DNA of 62,035 nucleotides from Catenulispora pinisilvae (GCF_015356865.1 NZ_JAAFZA010000034.1:1-62035); one strand, 5' to 3'; numbered from the stretch's first letter, positions 40,392 to 49,977 are shown. The notes: generated by a model from the letters alone, not told the origin. Translations and numbers: made by a program.

Positions 40392-41375
40392 TCACGGCAT
40401 GTGCCCCGGGCGATCAGTGTGGTCTGCGCGTGTTGTGTGCTCTGCTTGTCCCGAGAGCTCCGGGTGGTCTGCGTGCTCCGGGTGGTCTGCGTGCTCCGCA
40501 TGGTCTGCGTGCTCCGCATGGTCTGCACGCTCCGCCTGCCCCGCGAGGTAAGCCATCGAAGCCTCATACGCCCGCTCGATCCGCTCCCGCACCAGGCCCA
40601 GCCCGCGTCGTCCATACCGCGGCCGCAGATCGGTGGCCGAGTCCGGCGCGCCCGTGGGCAGAACGTGGACGTCCACGCCCGCCACCGGATTGCTCAGCGC
40701 GTGGACGAACCGGTGCCGGCGAGCGATCTCGAAGGCGACCATCGCGACCTCGCGCGGCGTGCGCGGGGCCTGGAGCGGCTGGTCGATCCGGCCGACATGC
40801 AGGACGTACACGGTACGGGCCCCGGACGCCAGCGCCCGGCCGACCGGGACGCTGTCCACCAGCCCGCCGTCCAGGAAGTGCTCATCGCCGACCAGCACGG
40901 CCGGCAGCAGACCGGGTACCGCGGAGGAGGCCAGGACCGCGTCGACCAACGGGCCCCGCACGAACCAGTGCTCGGTGGCGCGCTCGATCGACGCGGCGAC
41001 GCATTCGAAGGTCACCGCCAGGTCCTCGATCTGAGCTGTGCCGAACTCGCGCGTTATCAGGCCGCGCAGCGCGGCGTTGGAGAACAGGTGGGTCCGGCTG
41101 CGTAGCGCGGTCCCCAGCTGCGCGAACAGCGTGTCGGCGAAGACGCCGTGCTCGCGTAGCGAGATCCAGAGCTGCTCCAGGCGGGTCACCGCCGCCGGCT
41201 GCGGATCGGCGGCGATCATGGCGCCGTTGAGCGCCCCGACCGAGGAACCGAGGATCAGGTCCGGCTGGATCCCGTGGTGCATCAGGGCTTTGAGCATGCC
41301 CACTTCGTAGGCGCCCAGCGGCCCTCCGCCGCCGAGCACGAACGCGACCGGCCCTGCTCGCGTGGTTATCGACAT
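40392..41375 (-). CDS. Patatin-like phospholipase with His/Asp/Glu-repeat tail
   Basis: 327 aa from an ATG with AGGAGGT upstream. Patatin motifs: the oxyanion GGGGPLGAYEVG, nucleophile ILGSSVGALNG and catalytic FLDGGLVDSVPVG (Ser-Asp dyad). It hydrolyses acyl lipids. The C-terminal ~45 residues are a low-complexity tail of EHADHA/EHADHP units encoded by the 18-bp repeat at 40459-40530. It might bind metal ions, or be tolerated slippage. It is coupled to the PlsC-like gene and divergent from the small membrane protein at 41580. Confidence 0.88.
   Translation of the reverse strand: MSITTRAGPVAFVLGGGGPLGAYEVGMLKALMHHGIQPDLILGSSVGALNGAMIAADPQPAAVTRLEQLWISLREHGVFADTLFAQLGTALRSRTHLFSNAALRGLITREFGTAQIEDLAVTFECVAASIERATEHWFVRGPLVDAVLASSAVPGLLPAVLVGDEHFLDGGLVDSVPVGRALASGARTVYVLHVGRIDQPLQAPRTPREVAMVAFEIARRHRFVHALSNPVAGVDVHVLPTGAPDSATDLRPRYGRRGLGLVRERIERAYEASMAYLAGQAERADHAEHADHAEHADHPEHADHPELSGQAEHTTRADHTDRPGHMP
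40459..40530. repeat. 18-bp tandem repeat in patatin tail
   Basis: Four 18-bp units near TCCGGGTGGTCTGCGTGC (TCCGCATGGTCTGCGTGC in the later ones). They encode six-residue His/Asp/Glu/Ala units on the minus strand at the protein's C-terminus. Confidence 0.9.
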
Positions 41376-41579
41376 CTGGACGTACCTCCTACCGGGGTGG
41401 CGCTCGGCGCTGGAGCCTCCGCGTACCCGACACCGCCGAAAACATGCCAGGCCCTGGTCACGCCCGGATCTTGCGCCGACGAGAGCCGCGGGCCCGGGCC
41501 GCCCGCGCCTGTTTCGAACGCGTCTGTTTCGAACGCGACGGCCGGGTATCAGGCAGCAGAACCAAAGGAGGTACAGACA

Positions 41580-41975
41580 ATGGTGACCATCCTTATGGTG
41601 ATGTTCCTGGTCGGGCTCACCGTGTTGCTGATCGGCGGTTCGGTGAAGGCGGCGAGAATGCAGCGCCTGGCTGCCCGCGGCCCGCGCGTGGTCGACTATC
41701 GCGAGCGCCTGACCGAGGAGGACCGGGAGTACATCGAGGAGTCGTGGCGGAACGTGGAGCGCGTGGAGGGGGCCTTCCCGGACGATCCCGAGGTCGCGCT
41801 CGCCGTGGCGCACAACACCGTGGGCTCGGTCTTGCAGGCCCGCGGAGTGGACTCCGCCCAGATCCCGGCCGCGCGCGAAGACGCCGCGTCGGACTCGCCG
41901 CGGGAGCTTCGCCGCCAGCTGCTGGAGTACGAGTACATCGTGAGCGAGCTGGTCGACGCCGCGTCGCGGGGGTGA
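41580..41975 (+). CDS. Small membrane-anchored protein, unknown
   Basis: 131 aa from an ATG with a strong AAAGGAGGT signal. One N-terminal membrane helix (VTILMVMFLVGLTVLLIGG) and a charged cytoplasmic helical domain (YRERLTEEDREYIEESWRNVERVEGAFPDDPEVALAVAHN; ELRRQLLEYEYIVSELVDA). No family is recognised, but the codon bias and RBS make it a real gene. Divergent from the patatin gene. Confidence 0.75.
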   Translation: MVTILMVMFLVGLTVLLIGGSVKAARMQRLAARGPRVVDYRERLTEEDREYIEESWRNVERVEGAFPDDPEVALAVAHNTVGSVLQARGVDSAQIPAAREDAASDSPRELRRQLLEYEYIVSELVDAASRG

Positions 41976-42046
41976 GACCTCCGGCCCGGGATCAGGCCTG
42001 CCCCGCCTTGTTTGAATCCGGAGGATCTGGCCATGGTGAGGGCACT

Positions 42047-42078
42047 GTGACGCTCCCTTTGAGAGGGTGACGCTCCCT
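42047..42078 (+). repeat. 12-bp direct repeat upstream of small membrane gene
   Basis: GTGACGCTCCCT occurs at 42047-42058 and 42067-42078, a 20-bp period, about 20 bases before the start at 42098. Two turns of helix apart, these could be paired activator or repressor sites. No factor is suggested. Confidence 0.5.
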
Positions 42079-42097
42079 ACGAAAGAAGGCGTCCACT

Positions 42098-42388
42098 ATG
42101 GACGAACGCTCCTCCGGAACAGGCATCGCCCGCTTCATCTCAGTGATCTTCGCGGTCATCGCGATCATCCTGATCGTGCACATCGTCCTTTTCTCCGCCG
42201 ACGCCTCGACGACCTCCACGATGGTCAAGGACGTCGGCGACGTGGCCGCCAAACTGGCCTGGGGCTTCAAGTCCTTGTTCTCCTTCGACAGTGCCAAGCT
42301 CACCGTCTTCGTCGACTACGGCCTGGCCGCGCTGGCCTACCTGCTGGTCGGCGGGGTCGTGGTGCGGCTGTTCCGCAGGGTCGGCTAG
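42098..42388 (+). CDS. Small two-helix membrane protein
   Basis: 96 aa with two hydrophobic helices (ISVIFAVIAIILIVHIVLF and YGLAALAYLLVGGVVVRLF). The pattern resembles small actinobacterial membrane proteins of unknown function. AAGAAGG lies upstream. It precedes the YihY-family gene on the same strand. Confidence 0.7.
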   Translation: MDERSSGTGIARFISVIFAVIAIILIVHIVLFSADASTTSTMVKDVGDVAAKLAWGFKSLFSFDSAKLTVFVDYGLAALAYLLVGGVVVRLFRRVG

Positions 42389-42512
42389 GTCTGCTGCTAG
42401 TCCGGCGCGGACATGTGGGGCGTGTTGGCCGCGTCGGCCGGCGGCAGTTCGTCCCGGCAGACCGTCCCAGGCCGCTACGGTGCGGAAAAGGATTCTGATT
42501 GAGGCAGCCTCG

Positions 42513-43484
42513 ATGATGAACCGACTCCGCACCGCCGTGAGGCGCTTCGACTCCTTCCAGCAGCGGCATCCCTGGGCGGGCTTCCCCGTCGCCGTCGGCA
42601 GGAAGTTCAACGACGACCGGGCTGGCTCCCTCGGCGCGGTGATCGCCTACTACGCGTTCCTCGCCGTGTTCCCGCTGCTGTTGGTCCTGGTCGTCGTCCT
42701 GAGCGTCGTGCTCCACGGCCATCCGGCACTTCAGCAGCGGGCGCTCGGCTCCGCGCTCGCGGACTTCCCGGTGATCGGCGGCGCGCTGCGGACGAACGTG
42801 TCCGGCCTGCACCGGAGCGGGCTGAGCCTGGTCCTGGGCTTGCTCGGCACGCTGATCGGCGCGCGGGGCGTCGCGAACGCCGCTCAGCACGCCTTCAACA
42901 CGGTCTGGGCCGTGCCCTACAAGCGCCGCCCCGGTTTCCCCTGGTCGCAGTTCCGGAGCTTCGCGGCGATCGGGGTGATCGGTCTGGGGGTCCTGACGAC
43001 CACCGCTCTGTCCGGTATCGCCGCGGGCTTCTCGCACCTGTCGGTATTGGTGCAGGCGGGTGTCCGGCTAGCGGCGTTCGCGACGTCGCTCGCGTTGAAC
43101 GTCGGGCTGTTCTGGCTCGGCTTCCGGATCACGACGGCGGCCGAGGTGCCCACTCGCGCGCTGCGCACCGGGGCGGTGCTCGCGGCGGTGGCCTGGCAGA
43201 TGCTTCAGGCCGTGGGCGGGTATCTGATCGGCCACGAGCTGCGCCATGCCAGCACCCTGTACGGCGTGTTCGGGCTCGTTCTCGGGCTGCTGTTCTGGCT
43301 GCACATCCAGGCGCAGCTCACGCTCTTCGTGGTCGAGGCCGACGTGGTGCGCACCAGGGGCCTGTGGCCGCGCAGCCTGCTGGCGCCGCCGTACACCGAA
43401 GCCGACCGGGCGTCCTTCACCGCCTACGCCAAAATGGAGGAACGGCACGACGAGGTCATCGTGGACGTCACCATCGATGATTAG
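42513..43484 (+). CDS. YihY/BrkB-family inner membrane protein
   Basis: 323 aa. About six transmembrane helices with family motifs: FNDDRAGSLGAVIAYYAFLAVFPLLL, SVVLHGHP, GLLGTLIGARGVANAAQHAFNTVW, and the last part YGVFGLVLGLLFWLHIQAQ. These proteins are often mislabelled ribonuclease BN; their role is unknown. The ATG pair at 42513/42516 follows a GAGG; a GTG 11 codons earlier is the alternative. Confidence 0.85.
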   Translation: MMNRLRTAVRRFDSFQQRHPWAGFPVAVGRKFNDDRAGSLGAVIAYYAFLAVFPLLLVLVVVLSVVLHGHPALQQRALGSALADFPVIGGALRTNVSGLHRSGLSLVLGLLGTLIGARGVANAAQHAFNTVWAVPYKRRPGFPWSQFRSFAAIGVIGLGVLTTTALSGIAAGFSHLSVLVQAGVRLAAFATSLALNVGLFWLGFRITTAAEVPTRALRTGAVLAAVAWQMLQAVGGYLIGHELRHASTLYGVFGLVLGLLFWLHIQAQLTLFVVEADVVRTRGLWPRSLLAPPYTEADRASFTAYAKMEERHDEVIVDVTIDD

Positions 43485-43492
43485 GGCGTGTT

Positions 43493-43570
43493 TCAGTGCC
43501 GACCCGTGAACGCGATGACGGTGACGATGGCGGCGGTGGCGACAACTGTGATGATCAGGTCAATGATCAT
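43493..43570 (-). CDS. 25-residue membrane peptide
   Basis: An ATG with AGGAGG at ideal spacing opens a 25-codon frame ending in TGA: a short acidic start (MIID), one hydrophobic stretch (LIITVVATAAIVTVIAF) and the ending TGRH. It sits in the 255-base gap between yihY and the mycothione reductase gene, on the opposite strand. The RBS and the pure transmembrane composition suggest a real small protein (regulatory or toxin-like). It could be chance. Confidence 0.45.
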   Translation of the reverse strand: MIIDLIITVVATAAIVTVIAFTGRH

Positions 43571-43739
43571 GTACGCCTCCTAGCGGGGCTTCTCCCCATG
43601 GCTACCCCCGTTTTCGGATCCAAACGGTCGGTGCGGATCGGGTCGGGTCGGTTCGGTTCGGCGCGGATCGGGGTGGGTCGGTTCGGGTCGGGTCGCGTCG
43701 GGAACCGGGCGGACCGGCCGGAGGACCGATGATGGAGGG

Positions 43740-45125
43740 ATGAGGCACTTCGATCTGATCGTGATCGGCAGCGGATCCGGCGACGCTGTCATCAGCGGCC
43801 GTCCCCGGGACTGGAAGGCCGCGCTCGTCGACGACGCGGCGGTCGGGTTCGGCGGCACCTGCCTGAACGTCGGCTGCATCCCGTCGAAGATGTTCGTGTA
43901 CACCGCGGACCTGGCCGAGGCCGCCGGCGGGGCGGGGGCGTTCGGGCTGGACCTGCCGACTCCCGCGGTGCGCTGGCAGGACATCAGGAAGCGGGTCTTC
44001 GACCGCATCGACCGGCACTCGGCCGACGGGCTGCACCACCGCCGCACCGGTGGCCCGAGTCTCACCTTGTTCGAAGGGAGGGCCCGGTTCACCGGCCCGA
44101 AGACGCTGCTGGTCGCCGACGGCGAGACGATCAGCGCGGACCGGTTCGTCATCGCCGCCGGATCGCGGCCGATCGTGCCGGACGTGCCGGGACTGACGGA
44201 TGCGGGGTTCTTGACCAACGAGACCGTCATGCGCATCGACAAGCTCCCGGAGCGGCTGGTCATCTTGGGGGCGGGCGCGATCGCGGCGGAGTTCGCCCAT
44301 GTCTTCTCGGCCCTCGGCGTGCACATCACCGTGATCGCCCGATCCGGCGGCATGCTGACGCGGGAGGACGGGGACGTCTCGCGGCTGTTCACCGACATCG
44401 CCCGCCGCAAATGGGATCTCAGGGAGCAACGAGAAGCCACCAGAGTCGAGCGCGACGGTGCGGTCGTCCGAGTTCACCTGACGGGGCCGAGCGGAGCCGA
44501 AGTCGTCGAAGGCGACGAACTCCTGGTGGCCGTCGGCCGGCGCTCCAACGCCGACCGGCTGGACCTGTCCGCGACCGGGGTCGCGACGCACCCGGACGGT
44601 CGGATCGCGGTGGACCGCCGGCAGCGGACGAACGTGCCCGGCATCTTCGCACTCGGCGACGTCAGCTCGCGCTATCAGCTCAAGCACGTCGCCAACCACG
44701 AGGCCCGCGTGGTGGCGCACAACCTGGTGCATCCTGACCAGCCGATCGAGGCCGACCACCGGTTCGTCCCGCACGCCGTGTTCACCTCGCCGCAGATCGC
44801 CTCGGTCGGGCTGACCGAACAAGGCGCCCGGGCCGACGGCGTCCCGTACGTGGTCGGGAGGCGCGACTACGCGGGCATCGCCTACGGCTGGGCGATGAAC
44901 GACCCGGAGGGCTTCGCCAAGATCCTCGCCGATCCCCAGACCGGCCGACTTCTCGGCGCGCACATCATCGGCCCGCAGGCGTCGGCCCTGATCCAGCCGC
45001 TGATCCAGGCGATGAGCCTGGGCCAGGACGCCGCCACCGTGGCGCGCGGCCAGTACTGGATCCACCCTGCTATGTCAGAGCTCGTGGAGAACGCGCTGCT
45101 CGATCTTCCGCCGCGGACCGGCTGA
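43740..45125 (+). CDS. mtr: Mycothione reductase
   Basis: 461 aa. Pyridine nucleotide-disulfide oxidoreductase. The start HFDLIVIGSGSGDAVISG and FGGTCLNVGCIPSKMFVYTAD (redox Cys pair) are the mycothione reductase pattern. NAD(P)H is bound at ILGAGAIAAEFAHVF; GIFALGDVSS is the FAD site; HPAMSELVENALL is the interface His-Glu. It reduces mycothiol disulfide using NADPH and so keeps the mycothiol pool reduced. Dihydrolipoamide dehydrogenase and mercuric reductase are alternatives, but the N-terminus favours Mtr. Confidence 0.85.
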   Translation: MRHFDLIVIGSGSGDAVISGRPRDWKAALVDDAAVGFGGTCLNVGCIPSKMFVYTADLAEAAGGAGAFGLDLPTPAVRWQDIRKRVFDRIDRHSADGLHHRRTGGPSLTLFEGRARFTGPKTLLVADGETISADRFVIAAGSRPIVPDVPGLTDAGFLTNETVMRIDKLPERLVILGAGAIAAEFAHVFSALGVHITVIARSGGMLTREDGDVSRLFTDIARRKWDLREQREATRVERDGAVVRVHLTGPSGAEVVEGDELLVAVGRRSNADRLDLSATGVATHPDGRIAVDRRQRTNVPGIFALGDVSSRYQLKHVANHEARVVAHNLVHPDQPIEADHRFVPHAVFTSPQIASVGLTEQGARADGVPYVVGRRDYAGIAYGWAMNDPEGFAKILADPQTGRLLGAHIIGPQASALIQPLIQAMSLGQDAATVARGQYWIHPAMSELVENALLDLPPRTG

Positions 45126-45324
45126 CGGCAGAGTGCTGGCTCGGCGGCGAGGTCGAGTGCGGCGACGGGGTGTGCGGGAACCTTCAGCGCCTGGCTCTAT
45201 GTGGTCGCACAGCATCGCCAGGGTCAGATCACCCAGGTGCGCCTTGAGCTCCGCGTTACGGCCAGGGCGGATCGCCAGAGCTGTCTGGGTGTCGCGCCTG
45301 GCAGGAGCCTGCGATCCTGGGTAG

Positions 45325-45786
45325 ATGGTCGAGTCGGGCTCGTCGTCGCATACGCGTCCCACCCCCCGGCGTCGGGCGGGAGTCGTGGTGGGCACCGCGC
45401 TGTTCGTCGGTGGTGCCGTGTTCTTCTGGCATTTCGCCGGCCAGGCTGCCCAGGCGTTCGGATGGACTGGGAAGCCGGGGCGGCTGACCCTTACCGACTG
45501 CCGGTATCAGAACGGAGGCGGCGACGGCGGGGTGATCGTCAAGGACTGCCGTGGCAGGTTCGTCTCTTCCGACGGCCGGACCGTCAACCCCGACGTGGAG
45601 CTGACCACGGGCAGCACCGGCCGCCATGACGAAGGCGACGTCGTCCCCGTGCGCTATGTGCACGGCACCGCCATACAGGTCAGCCTCGGTAACGCGGTGC
45701 TGACGCTGATCCCTGCGTTTCTAGGCGCCCTTGTGGTGGCCGGGGGGATCACCCTGATCGTCACAGGTCTCAAAGGGTCGGACTGA
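45325..45786 (+). CDS. Membrane protein, unknown, two TM helices
   Basis: 153 aa. Helices at about residues 18-38 (AGVVVGTALFVGGAVFFWHFAG) and near the C-terminus (VLTLIPAFLGALVVAGGITLIVTG) flank an extracytoplasmic beta-rich region with two Cys (LTDCRYQNGG, VKDCRGRF), probably a disulfide. No family is recognised. Confidence 0.65.
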   Translation: MVESGSSSHTRPTPRRRAGVVVGTALFVGGAVFFWHFAGQAAQAFGWTGKPGRLTLTDCRYQNGGGDGGVIVKDCRGRFVSSDGRTVNPDVELTTGSTGRHDEGDVVPVRYVHGTAIQVSLGNAVLTLIPAFLGALVVAGGITLIVTGLKGSD

Positions 45787-45964
45787 GACCCGGCGATCCT
45801 GACCCTGAAACGAGAAGCGCCGCTTTCCGCCCGCTCGGCGGAAACGTCCGGCATCCGACCGCGGTACTACGCCCCGACCGGGTTTTCCTTCCGTGGTCTG
45901 ACGGTTGAGACCGCTGTGCCCCATAGCTTCAGAGGGTCGATTCGCAGGTGGATGGAGACCCAGC

Positions 45965-47128
45965 ATGAAGCGATGGACCGTCGGCCCGGTGGCCGCACTC
46001 CTGGTCGGCGTGACCGTGACGGCGTGGACGTTCCCGGCGGACAGTTCGGCGTCGGCGCCCGGAGTCCAGCACGCGCTGGACGTCCTCACGCACGACGACG
46101 GGTTGCCGGGTGCCGTCGCGAGGGTGACGGACGCGGCTCACCCGGGCCGCACATACGTGAGCGGGGTGGGTGACGTCGACGGCCGTGCGCCGATGCCGGC
46201 CGACGGTCATCTGCGGATGGCGAGCAACGTGAAGTCGATGGTGGCCACGGTGGTGCTCCAACTGGTCGCGGAGGGCGAGGTCGGCCTCGACGCGTCGCTC
46301 TCGACGTATCTGCCCGGCGTCGTGCCGCCGCAGGCCGGGGACGCCGACGCGATCACCATTCGTGAGCTGCTGCAACACACCAGCGGCCTGCACGAGTACT
46401 CGGACGGTCTTCCCAACCACCAGAATTTCGCGCCGTTCGTTCACTACACCCGCGATCAGCTGCTTCAGCTCGCCTTCGCGAAGGGTCCTGATTTCCCGCC
46501 GGGGACGCAGTACCGCTATTCCAACACCGGCTACATCCTGCTCGGCATGGTGATCGAGAAGGTGACCGGGCAGCCGTGGCGGGACGAGGTCGCCCGGCGG
46601 ATCTTCGAACCGGTGGGGATGCGCGACAGCTACTTCCCTGCCGCCTACGAGTACGGGCTACGCGGCGTGTACGCGCACGGCTACATGCAGCTGCCCGGGG
46701 CCGGCGGCGCGATGACGGAGGCGGACGTCACCCACCTGGATCCCTCCGGCGGGGACGCCAACGGCGACGGCATCTCCACGCCGGGCGACCTCGCCAAGTT
46801 CTACACGGCCTTGTTCGGCGGGCAGCTGTTGCCGGCCGGTCTGCTCGCCGAGATGGAGAAGGTGGTGGCCACCCCGTCGCCTCCCGGTTCGCCGGAACTC
46901 GCCTACGGGTTGGGGGTGGGCCGCTACCCGCTTCCCTGCGGCGGCTACGCGTGGGGCAACGCCGGGACCACCAACGGATTCCAGACGATCTCCGGTCTTA
47001 CCCTGGACGCCCGGGGGAGGGTCGCCCGCGAGGTGACCATCGAGGTCAACTCGACCTTCGGGCCCCAGCCCGCGGAAGCGACACACTTCTTCGACGCCTT
47101 GTTCGCCGGGCTGTGCCCGGCACACTGA
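45965..47128 (+). CDS. Serine hydrolase, beta-lactamase/D,D-carboxypeptidase family
   Basis: 387 aa. A signal peptide (VGPVAALLVGVTVTAWTFPADSSASA) precedes a class C-type fold: the SxxK nucleophile in MASNVKSMVATVV, the YxN element in YRYSNTGYIL, and a late GTTNGF near the expected H/KTG position. The family includes D-Ala-D-Ala carboxypeptidases, esterases and class C beta-lactamases. Secreted; the substrate is unclear. A LuxR-type gene follows at 30 bases. Confidence 0.82.
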   Translation: MKRWTVGPVAALLVGVTVTAWTFPADSSASAPGVQHALDVLTHDDGLPGAVARVTDAAHPGRTYVSGVGDVDGRAPMPADGHLRMASNVKSMVATVVLQLVAEGEVGLDASLSTYLPGVVPPQAGDADAITIRELLQHTSGLHEYSDGLPNHQNFAPFVHYTRDQLLQLAFAKGPDFPPGTQYRYSNTGYILLGMVIEKVTGQPWRDEVARRIFEPVGMRDSYFPAAYEYGLRGVYAHGYMQLPGAGGAMTEADVTHLDPSGGDANGDGISTPGDLAKFYTALFGGQLLPAGLLAEMEKVVATPSPPGSPELAYGLGVGRYPLPCGGYAWGNAGTTNGFQTISGLTLDARGRVAREVTIEVNSTFGPQPAEATHFFDALFAGLCPAH

Positions 47129-47157
47129 CCGATTCCCCCTTCGCGAGGAGGCGAACG

Positions 47158-47520
47158 ATGATCCCGACCAGCGCTCGGCCGACTGATCTGCTCTCGGGAA
47201 TCCGCGCGGTCGCCGCCGGAGACGCCGTCGTCGCCCCCGCACTGACCCGCCGCATGATCGAGACGTTCGCGCCGCACTTCCCCGACGCCGAGCGCCCCGA
47301 GAACCCCGATCTGCGGCTCACCCTGCTCACCGACAGGGAGCGCGAAGTCCTCACCGCGATCGCCAACGGCTGGACCAACAACGAGATCGCCGACCGGCTC
47401 ATCCTCGCCGAGTCGACCGTCAAGACCCACATCGGCCGGATCCTGTCCAAGATCCAAGCGCGGGACCGGGTCCAGGCGGTCATCTTCGCCTACGACACCG
47501 GGCTGGTCCGGCCCGCGTGA
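47158..47520 (+). CDS. LuxR/NarL-type DNA-binding protein lacking receiver
   Basis: 120 aa from an ATG with GAGGAGG. It holds only the linker and HTH of a NarL-type response regulator: DLLSGIRAVAAGDAVVAPALTRRMIETF (the segment that normally follows the receiver) and LTDREREVLTAIANGWTNNEIADRL with ESTVKTHIGRILSKI. The receiver domain with its phosphorylated Asp is absent, and the start falls just at the domain border. It may be a remnant of a full regulator or a working stand-alone HTH; the good RBS favours expression. Confidence 0.8.
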   Translation: MIPTSARPTDLLSGIRAVAAGDAVVAPALTRRMIETFAPHFPDAERPENPDLRLTLLTDREREVLTAIANGWTNNEIADRLILAESTVKTHIGRILSKIQARDRVQAVIFAYDTGLVRPA

Positions 47521-47531
47521 GGGGTCAGCTG

Positions 47532-47581
47532 GTTGCTGGGAAGCGGGGGGCGGCGAAAGACAGATCCGCTTAATCAGCAAC
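47532..47581. terminator. Imperfect hairpin between convergent genes
   Basis: GTTGCTG/CAGCAAC outer and AAGCGG/CCGCTT inner stems, with small internal loops, lie in the 84-base gap between the LuxR-type gene and the convergent GH65 gene. A bidirectional terminator is likely. Confidence 0.45.
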
Positions 47582-47604
47582 GGTATCGGGAGCCCGAAGA
47601 CGGC

Positions 47605-49977
47605 TCACTGCGGCGCCTCCCACCGACGCGGCGCGCGTCCCGCCGGCTGGTGAACCGGGGCGGCCGCGGGCAGCCGCGCGATCGGCCGGGTGACCGGGCT
47701 GTCCTGGGCGACGTCGATCGGGTGCCCGTGGTGCAGGATCCGTAGCGGCGGGCCGTCCAGCAGGCGGTAGGTGACGGCGTCCGCGGCGACTTCGACGCGA
47801 AGCCTGCTCTGGCGCAGCGAGAGGTTGACGGCCAGCCGCGTGATGCCCGCCGGCAGCCGGGGCTTGAACCCGAGGGTGGCGCCTTCGCGGGGATCGTGGT
47901 GTTGGCGCATCCCGGCCAGCCCGGCGACCAGCGCGATCCAGGTTCCGGCCAGGGAGGCGATGTGCAGCCCGTCGCGGGTGTTGTGCTCCAGGTCGTTCAG
48001 GTCCATGAGCGCGGCCTCGGCCAGGTAGTCGGCGGCCAGCTCCAGCTGCCCGACCTCGGCGGCCATCACCGCCTGGGTGCACGCCGACAGCGAGGAGTCC
48101 CGGACGGTGAGCGCTTCGTAGTACGCGAAGTTGCGGGCCTTCTGCTCGTCGGTGAAGGCCTCGGACCGCACGTGCATGGCCAGCACCAAGTCGGCCTGCT
48201 TGAGGACCTGCTTGCGGTAGAGGTCGAAGTAGGGGAAGTGCAGCAGCAGCGGATATTGCTCCGCCGGGGTGCCGGCGAAGTCCCAGACCTCGTGCGAGGT
48301 GAAGCCCTCGGCCTGCGGGTGGACGTTGAGCGCGTCGTCGTAGGGGATGAACATGGCCGCGGCCGCGTCCCGCCAGGAGGCGGCTTCCTCGTCGTCCACG
48401 CCGGATTCCAGCGCCCGGTCGGCGTAGCGCTCGGCGACCGCGGCGGCGGAGAGCAGATTGTGCTGCGCCATCAGGTTCGTATAGACGTTGTTGTCCGCGA
48501 TCGCGCTGTACTCGTCGGGCCCTGTGACCCCGTCGATGCGGAACCGGCCCCGGGCGTCGTGGTGGCCGAGCGACCGCCACAGTCTGGCCGTCTCGACGAG
48601 CAGTTCCAGCCCGGCGCTCTTCTCGAAGTCGGTGTCGCCGGTGACCGCGATGTACCGGGTCACCGCGTCGGCGATGTCGGCGTTGACGTGGAACGCCGCG
48701 GTACTGGCCGGCCAGTACCCCGAGCACTCGGCCCCGGTGATGGTCCGCCACGGGAACGCGGCGCCCTTCAGGCCGAGCTGTCCGGCCCGGTCCAACGCCT
48801 GCGGCAGGGTGTCACGGCGCCAGCGCAGCGCCTCGGCCGCCGCTTGCGGGACGGTGTATGTCAGTACCGGAAGAATGTAGGTCTCGGTGTCCCAGAAGGC
48901 GTGGCCGTCGTACCCGGTCCCGGTCAGGCCCTTGGCCGGGATGGCCCGGCCCTCGGCCCGGGCGCCGGCTTGCAGCACGTGGAACAGCGCGAACCGCACC
49001 GCCTGCTGGATCTCGGCGTCCCCCTCGACCTCGACGTCGGCGCGCGCCCAGAAGTCGTCCAGGTAGGACCGCTGCTCGCCGACCAGGCCGTCCCAGCCGG
49101 TCTGCACCGCGCCGGCCAGTGCGGCCTCCACCTGGGCCCGCACCGCGGGCTCGGACCGTACCTGCGACCAGCCGTAGGCGACGTACTTGATCAGCCGCAG
49201 CCGCTCTCCGGGCTTCAGGACGGCCGTCACCGTGTACCGGGCCAGGTCCTCGAAGCTCTCCACGGTCTCGTCCAGGTCCTGCGGCGCCCGCACCTGATGA
49301 CCCATCGCGGCGGCGACCCGCAGTCCGCTGGCGGCGGTCCGGTGCACCAGGACCGCCCCGGCCGGGCGGCTGCTGCTCTCCTCCGGCCGCAGCGGCGCCT
49401 CCAGGACGGCCGAGGCCCGGGGGTCGGCGTCGGCTTTCGGCGGGAGCTCTTCGTTGGCGACCAGTTCGGACTGGATCACCACCCGCAGTTCGGTGTCGAC
49501 GGCCTCGACCTCGTAGCTGATCGCCGCGATCGCGCGCTGGACCAGCGATACCAGCCGGCTGGAGCGCACCTTCACGCGTTTGCCGACCGGGGACTCCCAC
49601 TCGACCTGGCGCTCCAGCAGACCGGTGCGGAAGTCGAGGACGCGCTCGTGGCTCACGACGTGTCCGTAGCGCAGGTCGAACGGTGAGTCGTCGACCAGCA
49701 GCCGGATCACCTTGCCGTTGGTGACGTTGATGACGGTCTGGCCCGCTTCCGGGTCGCCGTACCCGGCCTCGGCGTAGGGCAGCGGGTGGGACTCGAAGAC
49801 ACCGTTGAGATAGGAGCCGGGCAGGCCGTGCGGCTCGCCCTCGTCGAGGTTGCCCCGCCAGCCGATGTGGCCGTTGCCCAGCGCGAACACTGATTCGCTC
49901 TGGCCCAGGACGTCGGGATCGAACTTCGTCTCCCGCAGGCTCCACGGCTCCACCGCGTAGAAGTCGTGCCGGATCAT
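47605..49977 (-). CDS. GH65 family glycoside phosphorylase (trehalose/kojibiose/maltose type)
   Basis: 790 aa. N-terminal beta domain ([30 protein letters not shown]), then the (alpha/alpha)6 barrel with [12 protein letters not shown] and the catalytic acid in GVTGPDEY (Glu489); phosphate-binding residues are expected near GLHIASLAG. These enzymes split a disaccharide with phosphate to give beta-glucose 1-phosphate. The partner beta-phosphoglucomutase overlaps its start by 4 bases and OtsAB lies nearby, so trehalose is the likeliest substrate; kojibiose or maltose cannot be excluded. Confidence 0.88.
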   Translation of the reverse strand: MIRHDFYAVEPWSLRETKFDPDVLGQSESVFALGNGHIGWRGNLDEGEPHGLPGSYLNGVFESHPLPYAEAGYGDPEAGQTVINVTNGKVIRLLVDDSPFDLRYGHVVSHERVLDFRTGLLERQVEWESPVGKRVKVRSSRLVSLVQRAIAAISYEVEAVDTELRVVIQSELVANEELPPKADADPRASAVLEAPLRPEESSSRPAGAVLVHRTAASGLRVAAAMGHQVRAPQDLDETVESFEDLARYTVTAVLKPGERLRLIKYVAYGWSQVRSEPAVRAQVEAALAGAVQTGWDGLVGEQRSYLDDFWARADVEVEGDAEIQQAVRFALFHVLQAGARAEGRAIPAKGLTGTGYDGHAFWDTETYILPVLTYTVPQAAAEALRWRRDTLPQALDRAGQLGLKGAAFPWRTITGAECSGYWPASTAAFHVNADIADAVTRYIAVTGDTDFEKSAGLELLVETARLWRSLGHHDARGRFRIDGVTGPDEYSAIADNNVYTNLMAQHNLLSAAAVAERYADRALESGVDDEEAASWRDAAAAMFIPYDDALNVHPQAEGFTSHEVWDFAGTPAEQYPLLLHFPYFDLYRKQVLKQADLVLAMHVRSEAFTDEQKARNFAYYEALTVRDSSLSACTQAVMAAEVGQLELAADYLAEAALMDLNDLEHNTRDGLHIASLAGTWIALVAGLAGMRQHHDPREGATLGFKPRLPAGITRLAVNLSLRQSRLRVEVAADAVTYRLLDGPPLRILHHGHPIDVAQDSPVTRPIARLPAAAPVHQPAGRAPRRWEAPQ

